Shown here one piece after another: positions 15,654 through 24,166 of a stretch of 46,477 nt of DNA. Position 1 is the first letter of the stretch. Each line of letters starts with the position of its first letter. Source of the stretch: JBBDNV01 sp040877415 (GTDB lineage Bacteria > Planctomycetota > Planctomycetia > Pirellulales > PALSA-1355); assembly GCA_040877415.1 (NCBI GenBank), contig JBBDNV010000207.1, positions 1 through 46,477 on the forward strand, given 5' to 3'. Made by a program: the position numbers and the translations under genes. Under the pieces are notes generated by a model, which saw nothing but the letters and a program-made list of their open reading frames with translations, was not told the origin of the DNA and ran no database searches.

Positions 15654-18600
15654 TCACGGCGCGATGGTCAAACCGCGAACCCACCAGTCGACCAGTGCCA
15701 ACAGCGTTCCGCCGCCAAGGATCCAGCCGAGCGGCGCTTGATTCCAAGACTGGAACACACCGTCGGAGAGCGCTTCGATTTGTTGTTTGCGGCGTTCGAG
15801 GTGTTTCAACTGCGGGTCTTCTTTGGCGGTTGCGCTTGCCACCGACGTTGCTTTCGCATCGTCGCCGCCGCCTTGCGCTTTCCGTTTTTTCACGCGGCGG
15901 CTTTGGTTGGCGGCTTTGGCAGGCGCATCCGTGGGCGCCTCGTCGAATTGGCTTGGGAATGCGGAAATCCGGACTTGGATCGCGGCCAGTGCCTGGGCAC
16001 GTTCCCGGCCGAATTGCCGCCGCAGCAGGAGCGCCGAACCGACGAACACGAGCATAGCCAGGCTGGTCATCACCAACACCCCGGTCGGCATGGGGGTCGG
16101 CGATAGCAACGGGTGATAGGCGAGAACCAGAACGAGCAGCAGCGCCATCAGCGCGGGCAACAGGCTGCTCGACACGGAGGTCAGCTTTCCCACCAGCCAC
16201 AGCCGATCGTATTCACTGTCGATGTCGTGCCAGTCTTGCGCCTGGCGCCGGGCCTCGCGTGAGAATTCCCTGCACCAAAAGTGCGTGTAGAGCAATGCCG
16301 AGAAGAGTAGTCCCACCGTCGCGAACGCGAAGGCCTCGGCCAGCCAATCGGTGAATCGCGTGATCGCGTGTCGGCTGGTCGACGTGGGGTGCCACCCCGC
16401 GGCCGGTCCCATCAGGAAGGCCTCACACAGACGCATTAAGGCGGTAATGGCCAGCAAGGCCCCGATCGCCCAGATGATGGAGTTTTCGGGCTGCTTGCCG
16501 TCTAACAACAGGTTGTTCCGAACGCTGGGGATCAACAGGCCCCATTGACGGTCAGGTCCCTTGTGCCAATACAGGGCAGCGCCTAGCGCAGCGAAAGCGA
16601 CGACGGCGGCCGCCAACGTGGCCCACGAATAGGCGCCGTACACAAACACGACCCCCGCGTAAACGAGCACAATCCCCAGCATCGTACTCTTCCAGGCATG
16701 CATCGTCGGAGAATGCTCGTCGGCCACTAGGCGGATCCAATCGGCCAAGTGTGGGGCCCGGATTGCGGTGTCGAGTTGGCCGCGGAACTTGAGGAACAAG
16801 TACCAGAGACAGCATACAGCACACGTTCCGGCGATCGCATAGAGCATGTTGCGGGGCCATGTGCTGTAGCCACCCAGCGGCGAGGCGATGTCCAAGCCCA
16901 GTCCTCCGACGACGCCCACGAGCAGAATCGTCACGATGCCCAGTCCTAATAGAGCGCCGAGGCTTCTGGTGACAGGGTTCGGAGGGCCTGGCTTGGGGGC
17001 CTGCTTACCGCTTTGGCCGCCCCGGTGCCCGTTGCCCGCATCGTTGCCAAAATCGAACAGCGCGTCACGATGCACGAGCAGCAGCGCGCCGCCGACGGCC
17101 ACCAGCACGATGCTTCCGACAAAGAGCGCGTGCCACGCGTCCGAATCGGGCGAGGCGGGCGGCTGAATGCCGTCCAAGGCCTTTCCCACCGCAGGGGTCT
17201 CCAACTGCCGCGTGCTCGTCCTTCCGACAACAAAGCAAAGCGGTGGTACGCGAGCGCCTTTCTCCTGTTCGTACTCCTCAAACCAGCGCTCCATCTTCTC
17301 CCAGGCCGCATCGTCTTGGGCGGTTTGCTTGGTATCTCGAAGTGAGCCTTGACGCGCATCGTGATGAATCGCCAGGCGAGTCGCCAGAAAGGTGGCGGTC
17401 TGGTAACTGTCGCGGAACGGAGGGGTGTGCTGCTGAAGAGTGTTGCCGAGCGAGAGCCCGAAATGCGAAGCGATAATGAGGTTCCGGGTGTGCGCCCGCT
17501 CGTTGGGGTGCGTGTAAATGGCATCCAAGTCGGTGGTGAAAAAGACGCAGTCGGGAAACTGTGGGCGCAAGGCCCGCAGCACGAGCAGCTTGTCATAGAC
17601 GTCGGAACCGACAACGCCAATGGCGGTGACCGGCCGGTTTTTTGGCTGTTCCTTGATCTGGAAAGGCAATCGCCTGAGGTAGTCGTATTGCGAACGGCCC
17701 TCGGGCGGCCGCTCGGTGACGTCGGGGGAATCCGACAAGAGGCCGAGGCTGTCCGATTTCGGCGCAGGCGTCGGTCGATCCTCTTTGGAATCGCTGGCCG
17801 GCACGTTGCCGTCGATGCCCCGCAAGACACGAAAGGTGAGATCGGGCTCGTTAGGCGCATTTTTCGGGAATGCGCTTGCGAACTCCTGCGGAAATTTACG
17901 CCCGTAAAGCGTGTCATGCTCCGTAATAAGGACGACCGTACCAGGCAGCGCGCCACGGGTTTCCAATTCATTCTTCAACTCGCGCGCCAGCTGTGCGTCG
18001 GTTCCAATGACACGATATAGCTTGGCAAAGTAGGTGTCTTCGAATTTGATATCCCCGGTCGCTCTGGGCGAAAAGATGAGAATGGGCCCTTGGGCTTCGC
18101 ATTGATTGTCTGTTGGCTTCGGACGCCAAAGTGGGGAGAAGCCTTGCTGAGCCTGGCGCGGCTCGTATGACGCGATCCTCCAATGCGACAGCGAGCTGCG
18201 CGGATCGTCCACGATTTGCTTTACTTCCGCCGCTATGTTGGAAAGTGCGTCGGAGGAAGCGGGGCCGATGATCGCAATCTTGAGTTTGTCGCCCTTGTTC
18301 ACGCGTGAAAAAACCGCCTGGAGGATTCGGTGCATGGCGAGTAACGGGCGCAGCCCGAGTTCCGGCTCGTTGATCCAAAACACGAGCACTTGTGGCCGCT
18401 TTTGCGCTGCGTCGCCGCTGTCATGCGTTTCGTGCCTGTAAAGCTTGACGGGCACGACGATCTCGCTCTGTTGCCATCCGCGCAGCACGCGAACGAAGAC
18501 TTTCGGGACCACGTAATCTAAGTGGCTGGAATCTTTGGGGTGGTACCCCGATTCCGACAACGCCGTGTCCACCGCATAACGTATGCGCATCCGCTTCTCT

Positions 18601-19139
18601 TTGTCCTCCGCGTAGGGACTGCCGGGCAAGAAAACCGGCAGGCAAAGGGTGGCAAAGGGCTCGGTTTTGTCAACAAGATCGCGAAAGTGCTCCCGCATTT
18701 CCTTCGCTCGGATATCTGACGAGTCCGCGGTAAGGGTGGCAAGATACGTCAACGTACGCTGCAGAGTTGTTAGCCAATCGTTCAGTCCAGCGGGGTCGCC
18801 TTCACTTGGGCGAACGGAAGTGTCGGCAGCGTCCCTGGAGCTTGCTGCGGCTTTTTGAAGGGACTCCAATTGCCAGTCCATTACGGTCCTTAGATTCCGA
18901 GAGTGCTGCTCCGGCAAGGCCTTCCAATGCTGATACGCACTGGAAATCGGATCTTCCCACATGCGGCAGTGGACGGTGCGAACTCCGGGAGCCGGAACCG
19001 GATCCGGAACTTCGTACTTTCCCGGGCTCGAAGGGCGCGAAGAAACGAGCTCTTGCTGGGATGCCCAGTATACGTAGGTGCTCGCGAGGATGGCCAGCAG
19101 GCCGGGCCAGGCAAGCTGAGCGTAATTCTCGACTTTCAT
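15654..19139 (-). CDS. Large membrane protein with periplasmic-binding-like region, unknown function
   Basis: The product is 1161 residues. One membrane helix lies at about 9-25, then about 640 residues predicted outside the cytoplasm, then seven to nine hydrophobic segments between about 668 and 1060, a Lys/Arg-rich loop, and a final hydrophobic segment at the C-terminus. The soluble part contains two stretches resembling halves of a type-1 periplasmic binding fold: KIAIIGPASSDAL near 290 and, near 510-585, AIGVVGSDVYDKLLVLRAL followed by FFTTDLDAIYTHP and FRDSYQTATFLATRLA. The second resembles ligand-binding receptors of amino-acid transporters. I recall similar uncharacterised large proteins in other bacteria but no function. 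The ATG at 19139 has AAGGAGGT directly upstream. It stands alone between repeat-rich gaps. Confidence 0.75.
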   Translation of the reverse strand: MKVENYAQLAWPGLLAILASTYVYWASQQELVSSRPSSPGKYEVPDPVPAPGVRTVHCRMWEDPISSAYQHWKALPEQHSRNLRTVMDWQLESLQKAAASSRDAADTSVRPSEGDPAGLNDWLTTLQRTLTYLATLTADSSDIRAKEMREHFRDLVDKTEPFATLCLPVFLPGSPYAEDKEKRMRIRYAVDTALSESGYHPKDSSHLDYVVPKVFVRVLRGWQQSEIVVPVKLYRHETHDSGDAAQKRPQVLVFWINEPELGLRPLLAMHRILQAVFSRVNKGDKLKIAIIGPASSDALSNIAAEVKQIVDDPRSSLSHWRIASYEPRQAQQGFSPLWRPKPTDNQCEAQGPILIFSPRATGDIKFEDTYFAKLYRVIGTDAQLARELKNELETRGALPGTVVLITEHDTLYGRKFPQEFASAFPKNAPNEPDLTFRVLRGIDGNVPASDSKEDRPTPAPKSDSLGLLSDSPDVTERPPEGRSQYDYLRRLPFQIKEQPKNRPVTAIGVVGSDVYDKLLVLRALRPQFPDCVFFTTDLDAIYTHPNERAHTRNLIIASHFGLSLGNTLQQHTPPFRDSYQTATFLATRLAIHHDARQGSLRDTKQTAQDDAAWEKMERWFEEYEQEKGARVPPLCFVVGRTSTRQLETPAVGKALDGIQPPASPDSDAWHALFVGSIVLVAVGGALLLVHRDALFDFGNDAGNGHRGGQSGKQAPKPGPPNPVTRSLGALLGLGIVTILLVGVVGGLGLDIASPLGGYSTWPRNMLYAIAGTCAVCCLWYLFLKFRGQLDTAIRAPHLADWIRLVADEHSPTMHAWKSTMLGIVLVYAGVVFVYGAYSWATLAAAVVAFAALGAALYWHKGPDRQWGLLIPSVRNNLLLDGKQPENSIIWAIGALLAITALMRLCEAFLMGPAAGWHPTSTSRHAITRFTDWLAEAFAFATVGLLFSALLYTHFWCREFSREARRQAQDWHDIDSEYDRLWLVGKLTSVSSSLLPALMALLLVLVLAYHPLLSPTPMPTGVLVMTSLAMLVFVGSALLLRRQFGRERAQALAAIQVRISAFPSQFDEAPTDAPAKAANQSRRVKKRKAQGGGDDAKATSVASATAKEDPQLKHLERRKQQIEALSDGVFQSWNQAPLGWILGGGTLLALVDWWVRGLTIAP

Positions 19140-19670
19140 CCGACCTCCTTATCGACTCGGCGAGATCGTTGGCGGATTTGTGAACGAGCGACGAAACCGT
19201 GTCGAACAACGAGTGGCAACGTGAAAAGGCGGCACGGAGGCGATCGGCTCGGGCGCCATGAAATGTAACCATTCAATTAGCGCATAAGCAAGTATCGCCA
19301 GAAAAAATTATGACGGACAAAAAGCAATGGGACAGGTACGCTTAATAAACTTTAACGCAGGCCGGAAACTAACGATCATTGGTGCGGACCGAGATTCACA
19401 ATTACCTTCGCAGCGGGAGATCGGGACGAGGTCGGTAAGTAGCACGATACGCACTCGCGAAAACCCGCTTCGCGACATAAGCGTAGACGCGATCACAACA
19501 CGTCGTCGCGGCGGTCACCTATGTCGGAGTCGTGATGGAGTTGAGTGGGGTGAATGGGCAAAGTTCGGCGTCGGCGAAAAGACGTCGGCGGAGCGCTCGG
19601 ACCGGGCCCTGTAACTCGTTGCCTCGTTTCCACCCTGTGCGCCAGTCGCCGAAGGGGACAGGGTCCGGAA
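19140..19670. other. Gene-free interval upstream of the large membrane protein
   Basis: No convincing coding sequence is present; the open frame 19327-19614 has no ribosome site or recognisable protein character. The stretch 19265-19400 is AT-richer than its surroundings and may hold the promoter of the 1161-residue protein. GGGGACAGGGTCCGG at 19654 resembles the arm of the hairpin element found at 29898. Confidence 0.4.
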
Positions 19671-19799
19671 CAGGGTCGCGTGATTTATTCCTGCGCGAAG
19701 CGGTGTTGCGAAGGTTTTGTGGTGGCGGCAGGTGGCGGCACCGGCCGGTTGAATCTCGAAGTGCCGCGGGCGTAAGATGGCTTCGTCGAGGCATTTCGG
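19671..19799 (+). repeat. Long direct repeat flanking the radical SAM gene, copy 1
   Basis: CAGGGTCGCGTGATTTATTC, CTGCGCGAAGCGGTGTTGCG, GGCAGGTGGCGGCACCGGCC and GGTTGAATC through CGTAAGATGG and TCGTCGAGGCATTT recur at 21992-22129 in the same orientation with near identity. This copy lacks a ten-base internal duplication seen in copy 2. The pair brackets about 2.2 kb that contains only the radical SAM gene and another inverted repeat. Confidence 0.8.
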
Positions 19800-19932
19800 C
19801 GCCGAGCGGACTCAGGCACTCAATAAGCGCAGCGGGCCAATTCAGGGTGACGCTTCGATAGTCGCTTCTCGTCCGGAATGAGTCCTTTGACGAGCCGGCC
19901 CCCGGGCAAGTTTGGGAAGCCCGTGAGGCGCG

Positions 19933-20098
19933 CGCTAGCCTGAATTATGCACAAAGAAGATAGAACCGCAGATAAACGCAGATAAGCGAAGTCACTCCCA
20001 AAAAACACGCCGCGGGCATTCGATTCAGGTAGGATTTTCCATGGATCATCCGTGTATATCTGCGTTTATCCGCGGTTGCAATGAATAATCCGGGCTAC
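19933..20098. repeat. Inverted repeat of accgcagataaacgcagata type
   Basis: AACCGCAGATAAACGCAGAT plus A (19964-19984) is complementary to 20057-20077 at 20 of 21 positions. The homology extends outward: CGCTAGCCTGAATTATGC at the left edge resembles the complement of GAATAATCCGGGCTACG at the right edge. The loop is about 72 bases. It ends 30 bases from the stop codon of the radical SAM gene, so it could act as a processing or termination structure. Repeats with this wording are common in environmental genomes. Confidence 0.7.
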
Positions 20099-20129
20099 GT
20101 GCCTTTGATGGCCTGGGGCGATGGACAGC

Positions 20130-21743
20130 TCACGAAGTGTTGTAGGTCCGTAGCCTGCCGGCGATCGCTTCGCGAGTGAACTTGTAAAAGTGCCAGTGTG
20201 TCACGCAGCGATTCATGTACTGCGCGAAGCCGACGATGTCTCGTCGGTACCAGATGTTTCGGGTGAAGAAGTACTTCAGATAGACCATCCCGACCGACCT
20301 CAGCGAACCGTCCCGCAACAGAGCCCAGAAAAGCGACCAAAGCAGGGCCAGTCCGTAGCCCAGGGTCGGCAGGCGTCTTCCTTCGCCGGCCTTCTTGCAG
20401 ATCTCGGCCCGTCGCTGGAGATACTCAGGGGACTCGTAGACCTTGAAGTAGCGATCAAAGAACGCCTCGGGGGTGTAGAGCCGCTTGACCAGGTCCCAGT
20501 AGCCCTGACGCAACTCCTCGCGGCTCATTTGCTTGGGGACGAAGTTGAGGTTGGGGTCTTCCTCGACCAGACGGCCCTCCCGTTGGAGTCGTTCGTAGAG
20601 CGGGGTCCTTGGAATCGCCTGCAGCATGCCGACCATCGCGAGGGTGATTCCGTTTTCCTGGATGAACCGGAACTGGTCCTCAAAGATCTCCTTGTCGTCG
20701 TTGTCGAAGCCGACGATGAACCCGGCATTGACGTCGAGGCCCGCGTTACGGACGCGCGCCAACTTCACCTCCATCGTGTCACCCCGGACGTTCTGAAACT
20801 TCCTGGTCTCGTTGAGCGACTCCAGACGCGGGGTCTCGATCCCGATGAACACACTGCGGAAGTTGGCCCGGTACATCAAATCCAGTAGCTCGGGGTCATT
20901 GGCCAGATCGATGCTGGCCTCGGTCGTCAGGTGGAGCGGGTATTGATGCTTCTCCATCCAGGGGATGAGCTTCTCCAGGAGGGCCTTGGCCTTCTTCTTG
21001 TTCCCGATGAAGTTGTCATCAACGATGAAAACGGAGTGGAACCCGGCCCGGCGCATGTCGTCTAATTCGGCCACGAGCTGGTCCGGGTCCTTAACTCGGG
21101 GCTTGCGCCCGAAGATCACGATGATGTCACAGAACTCGCATTCGAATGGGCATCCGCGCGAGTACTGCAGGGCCCCGGTCGCATAGCGATCGACCTTGAG
21201 GTGGTCGTATCGCGGGCGCGGCACCTTGGTCATGTCGGTCGGCCGTGACTGTTCGTAGCGACTCTCGGTGGGCTTGCCGCGGGCAAAGTCGTCGAGGAAC
21301 TGAGGCCAGGTGGTCTCCACCTCGCCAATGAACTTTACGTCGCACACACCCTCGCAGAACGATTCCTTGACCGAAACATAGGGGCCACCCACGACCGTGA
21401 ATATCTTCAAATCGCGCAGCCTGACGAGTATCTGGTGAATCCGCTCCTTCTGGACGGTCATCCCCGTGACGCCGACAATGTCGTACTTGCGAAGGGACTC
21501 CCAGTCGATGTCCTCGATGTTCTCGTCGAGCAGGTACACATGGTGGTCCCCGCAGAGCCCCGCCACCGAGGAGAGCGACCCCGAGATCATCGTGCTGCGC
21601 TTGTCGCCTGGATAGAGCGGAAGGGCGTACTCGAAACCCCAGTAGGACGGATCGAAGCGCGGGTTGATCAGGCAAATCGACAGCGTCCGCTCCGGCCGGC
21701 TGGTGGCTCTACCATCCTCCAACAATGGCAAGGTCGTGCTCAT
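20130..21743 (-). CDS. B12-binding radical SAM protein with DUF4070-like C-terminus
   Basis: The 537-residue enzyme has a cobalamin-binding-like N-terminal domain (about 20-165; it lacks the DxHxxG motif but keeps DIVGVTGMTVQK and VVGGPYVSV). A radical SAM domain follows with the cluster motif CPFECEFC near residue 190 preceded by QYSRG, and IVDDNFIGNKKKA. The C-terminal DUF4070-like region (about 395-537) ends in basic and aromatic segments. Class B radical SAM enzymes of this type include hopanoid and bacteriochlorophyll methylases, but I cannot assign a substrate. It is a single gene enclosed by 130-bp direct repeats. Codon choice, with more GGG, CTC and GTC than its neighbours, hints at transfer. 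The start ATG at 21743 has only a weak ribosome site. Confidence 0.87.
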   Translation of the reverse strand: MSTTLPLLEDGRATSRPERTLSICLINPRFDPSYWGFEYALPLYPGDKRSTMISGSLSSVAGLCGDHHVYLLDENIEDIDWESLRKYDIVGVTGMTVQKERIHQILVRLRDLKIFTVVGGPYVSVKESFCEGVCDVKFIGEVETTWPQFLDDFARGKPTESRYEQSRPTDMTKVPRPRYDHLKVDRYATGALQYSRGCPFECEFCDIIVIFGRKPRVKDPDQLVAELDDMRRAGFHSVFIVDDNFIGNKKKAKALLEKLIPWMEKHQYPLHLTTEASIDLANDPELLDLMYRANFRSVFIGIETPRLESLNETRKFQNVRGDTMEVKLARVRNAGLDVNAGFIVGFDNDDKEIFEDQFRFIQENGITLAMVGMLQAIPRTPLYERLQREGRLVEEDPNLNFVPKQMSREELRQGYWDLVKRLYTPEAFFDRYFKVYESPEYLQRRAEICKKAGEGRRLPTLGYGLALLWSLFWALLRDGSLRSVGMVYLKYFFTRNIWYRRDIVGFAQYMNRCVTHWHFYKFTREAIAGRLRTYNTS

Positions 21744-21991
21744 CGGTGAGATCCCACTGGGTTCGCCAACTCGACAAAAGGACCAACCTGGAACCCTTGG
21801 GTCGGATGACTGACGGTAGGTTACGGGATATGAGGCGATTCCCCAATATCAGACTCTGGGACGGTTCGATCGTTTCGCCGTCCACGAACGAGCCAGGACT
21901 CGTCGTGACAGCGGCAGCAGACTCGCGAACGCCTGGTTTTCGTCGGTCAAACGTCCTTCGCCATGAAATTGGCCTGAGAACCCGTACGCGC

Positions 21992-22129
21992 CAGGGTCGC
22001 GTGATTTATTCCTGCGCGAAGCGGTGTTGCGAAGGTTTGTGGTGCCGGCAGGTGCCGGCAGGTGGCGGCACCGGCCGGTTGAATCGCCCTGCGGCGGCGG
22101 CGTAAGATGGCGTCCGTCGAGGCATTTGG
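21992..22129 (+). repeat. Long direct repeat flanking the radical SAM gene, copy 2
   Basis: This copy matches 19671-19799 almost throughout and carries an extra GTGCCGGCAG unit near 22042-22062, so GCAGGTGCCGGCAGGTGGCG is internally repeated. The GTGCCG...CGGCAC segments can form a small hairpin. It ends 43 bases before the start codon of the exported methyltransferase, so it may carry promoter or leader sequence for that gene. Confidence 0.8.
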
Positions 22130-22172
22130 GCAACGGCGCACGTGGCCAATCAACACAAGGAAACAACGCCCC

Positions 22173-22880
22173 ATGCGAAAAGCACTTTTCGTTCTGCTGG
22201 CGATCGCTTTTGGTATCTGCGCCGTACCCGCGGCGGCGCAGAAAGTGAGCGTCAAACCGGGAATCAACAAGCGGTTCGAAAACCCGAACGTCGCCGAATT
22301 CGTCGGCACCTTTGAGCGGGAGGGACGGGATGCTTTTGATCACAAGGACCAGATCGTGGGGGCGTGCAAAATCGAGCCGGGCATGACCGTGGCCGACGTC
22401 GGCGCGGGCACGGGGCTGTTTACGCGCGAGTTCGCCGGGCTCGTGGGGCCGAAGGGTCGAGTCTATGCCGTCGACATCTCCGATGAGTTTGTCCAGCACA
22501 TTGAGAAGGCGGCGAAGAAAGTGGGGCGCGAGAATGTCGTGGGCGTCGTGTGCCGGCCCGACGCTGTGAATCTGCCGGACGCGTCCGTCGACCTGGCCTT
22601 CATCTGCGACACGTACCATCATTTCGAATTCCCCGAACGCACGATGACGTCGGTGTATCGCGCCTTGAAGCCCGGCGGGGCCCTGATCCTGATCGATTTC
22701 CATCGCATCGAAGGAGTCAGCTCGGCCTTTGTCATGGGCCACGTGCGGGCGGGTCAAGAGGTCTTTGTGAAGGAAATCACCGCGTGCGGATTCCGCCAGG
22801 TCGACGAGCAAAAGGACATGCTCAAGGAATCGTATTTCATCCGCTTCGAAAAAGTTCCCGGCGGGGGAACGGGGGGATAG
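22173..22880 (+). CDS. Exported class I SAM-dependent methyltransferase-like protein
   Basis: The 235-residue protein starts MRKALFVLLAIAFGICAVPA, a clear signal peptide with likely cleavage after AAA at about residue 22. The mature part is a class I methyltransferase: motif I VADVGAGTGLFTREF, the acidic end of strand 2 in VYAVDISDEF, LPDASVDLAFICDTYHHF (motif IV region), and LKPGGALILIDFH (motif VI region). It should bind S-adenosylmethionine, yet that cofactor is not known to be present outside the cytoplasm. I recall similar exported methyltransferases in planctomycetes. The ATG at 22173 has AAGGAAA about ten bases upstream. It ends in a Gly-rich tail. Confidence 0.85.
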   Translation: MRKALFVLLAIAFGICAVPAAAQKVSVKPGINKRFENPNVAEFVGTFEREGRDAFDHKDQIVGACKIEPGMTVADVGAGTGLFTREFAGLVGPKGRVYAVDISDEFVQHIEKAAKKVGRENVVGVVCRPDAVNLPDASVDLAFICDTYHHFEFPERTMTSVYRALKPGGALILIDFHRIEGVSSAFVMGHVRAGQEVFVKEITACGFRQVDEQKDMLKESYFIRFEKVPGGGTGG

Positions 22881-22977
22881 TGGATGGTGGTTAGTGCGTG
22901 GCCGCCCGCGAGCAGCCAACGTCGAGCGAATTCTCTTCCAGACCTCTTTTTTACGGGGCGCTTGAACCAATAATTAT

Positions 22978-22992
22978 TATTGATATATTCGA
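22978..22992 (+). promoter_or_regulatory. AT-rich motif upstream of the aquaporin gene (motif copy 2)
   Basis: TATTGATATATTCGA lies 57-71 bases before the aquaporin start, within AATTATTATTGATATATTCG. It shares TATTGATATAT and CGA with the motif at 4952. Both sites are followed within 20 bases by CGATTG. This may be a common operator or promoter for two otherwise unrelated genes. Confidence 0.45.
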
Positions 22993-23048
22993 CTTCCCGC
23001 GATTGCGCGTGAGTTTCGAGCGAATCTTGCCGGCGCGAGGTGACAGGT

Positions 23049-23741
23049 ATGGATCCCAAGGCGGCTATGGCGGAGCTGGTCGGCACGTTCACGCTGGTTC
23101 TGATTGGCGCTGGTGCGGGGGCGCTGGCGGAAACGTCCGGCGGCGGACTCGTCGGCGTGGCGCTGGCGCATGGGCTGGCGCTGGCGGTGATTATTTATGC
23201 CTGGGGGAGCATCTCGGGCGCGCACGTTAATCCGGCGGTAACGTTCGGCGTGGCCGTGGCGGGACGCATCGAGTGGGTTAAGGCCATCAGCTATTGGATT
23301 GCCCAGTTATTGGGCGCGATCGCCGCGGCCTATTTATTGCTGTGGATCGTCGGTCACGGGACGAACTTGGGCGCCACCGTTGGAAGTTTGACGCCCGTGG
23401 GCCCGGATCCTGCCGAAGGCACAAACGCGCTTAAGGTCATCGTCGTGGAAGGCGTCTTGACGTTCTTTCTCGTCGTGGCCGTGATGGCTTCCGGCGTTCA
23501 CGGGCTCAATGGAAACGCCGCCGGCCTGGCCATCGGACTGGTGCTGACCATGGATATTCTGTTCGGCGGGTCGTTGACCGGCGCCAGCATGAATCCGGCG
23601 CGAACGCTCGGTCCGGCGGTGGCGAACGGCGATATTACGTACGTGTGGATGTATTTCGTGGGTCCCCTTGCGGGCGGAGCCATAGCGGGCTTGTTCTACG
23701 AGAAGTATTTTTTTGCCGGCAAGAGCGGCGCCAAGAGTTGA
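23049..23741 (+). CDS. Aquaporin / MIP-family channel
   Basis: The 230-residue integral membrane protein has six hydrophobic helices and two half-helices with complete NPA boxes: Asn61-Pro-Ala in SGAHVNPAVTFG and Asn182-Pro-Ala-Arg in GASMNPARTLGPA. This is the orthodox aquaporin layout. The long glycerol-facilitator loop is absent, so water or a small neutral solute is the likely substrate; some MIP channels move arsenite or other metalloids. The ATG at 23049 is chosen because GAGGTG lies seven bases upstream, though GTG at 23040 is in frame. The lipoprotein gene at 23782 follows by 40 bases and may be cotranscribed. The AT-rich motif at 22978 suggests regulation shared with the rhodanese gene. 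Confidence 0.93.
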   Translation: MDPKAAMAELVGTFTLVLIGAGAGALAETSGGGLVGVALAHGLALAVIIYAWGSISGAHVNPAVTFGVAVAGRIEWVKAISYWIAQLLGAIAAAYLLLWIVGHGTNLGATVGSLTPVGPDPAEGTNALKVIVVEGVLTFFLVVAVMASGVHGLNGNAAGLAIGLVLTMDILFGGSLTGASMNPARTLGPAVANGDITYVWMYFVGPLAGGAIAGLFYEKYFFAGKSGAKS

Positions 23742-23781
23742 GGCGGCCGAATCGCGCGGCAATCGAAGGAATTTATTAAAG

Positions 23782-24054
23782 ATGACCATGACCGACGCAC
23801 CCAAAAAGTTTGCCGCCGCGACGCTGGTGACGCTTGCGGCGCTGGTGGTTTGCGGCTGTCCCGACGGCAAGAGCAAGAGCGCCCCGGCCAACACGTCCGA
23901 GGCAGCCAAAGAGCCGGCCGGCGACGAGCCGATGCCGCCCTCGGCCGAACCGACCGCGAAGGCGGAGCCGGCCGGCGAACCACCCGTTCCGGAGGAGGAG
24001 AAACCGGCCGAAGCGCCAGCCGCCGCGGAACAGGAAAAACCATCCGCACCGTGA
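23782..24054 (+). CDS. Small Pro/Glu/Ala-rich putative lipoprotein
   Basis: The 90-residue product has a short basic N-terminus, a hydrophobic stretch AAATLVTLAALVVCG and a cysteine where a lipobox would end (VCGC), although the residues before the cysteine do not fit the consensus perfectly. The rest is a disordered run of Pro, Glu, Ala and Lys, like a tether that spans the periplasm. ATG codons at 23782 and 23788 are both possible; AAGGA lies about 12 bases before the first. It follows the aquaporin gene on the same strand. No function can be assigned. Confidence 0.6.
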   Translation: MTMTDAPKKFAAATLVTLAALVVCGCPDGKSKSAPANTSEAAKEPAGDEPMPPSAEPTAKAEPAGEPPVPEEEKPAEAPAAAEQEKPSAP

Positions 24055-24166
24055 CGCGCAGGCCCAATATCCAAAGCGAGCGAGTGAAGTCCTTTCAACG
24101 CCGCTATCAGGCGGTGATTTCCGTGGATACTTAAGAACGCCCTAAGTCGACGAGGAGTGCAATCTC

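Noticed and set aside
19327..19614. 95-codon plus-strand open frame
   Set aside because: There is no ribosome site, no family resemblance, and it lies in a repeat-rich gap.
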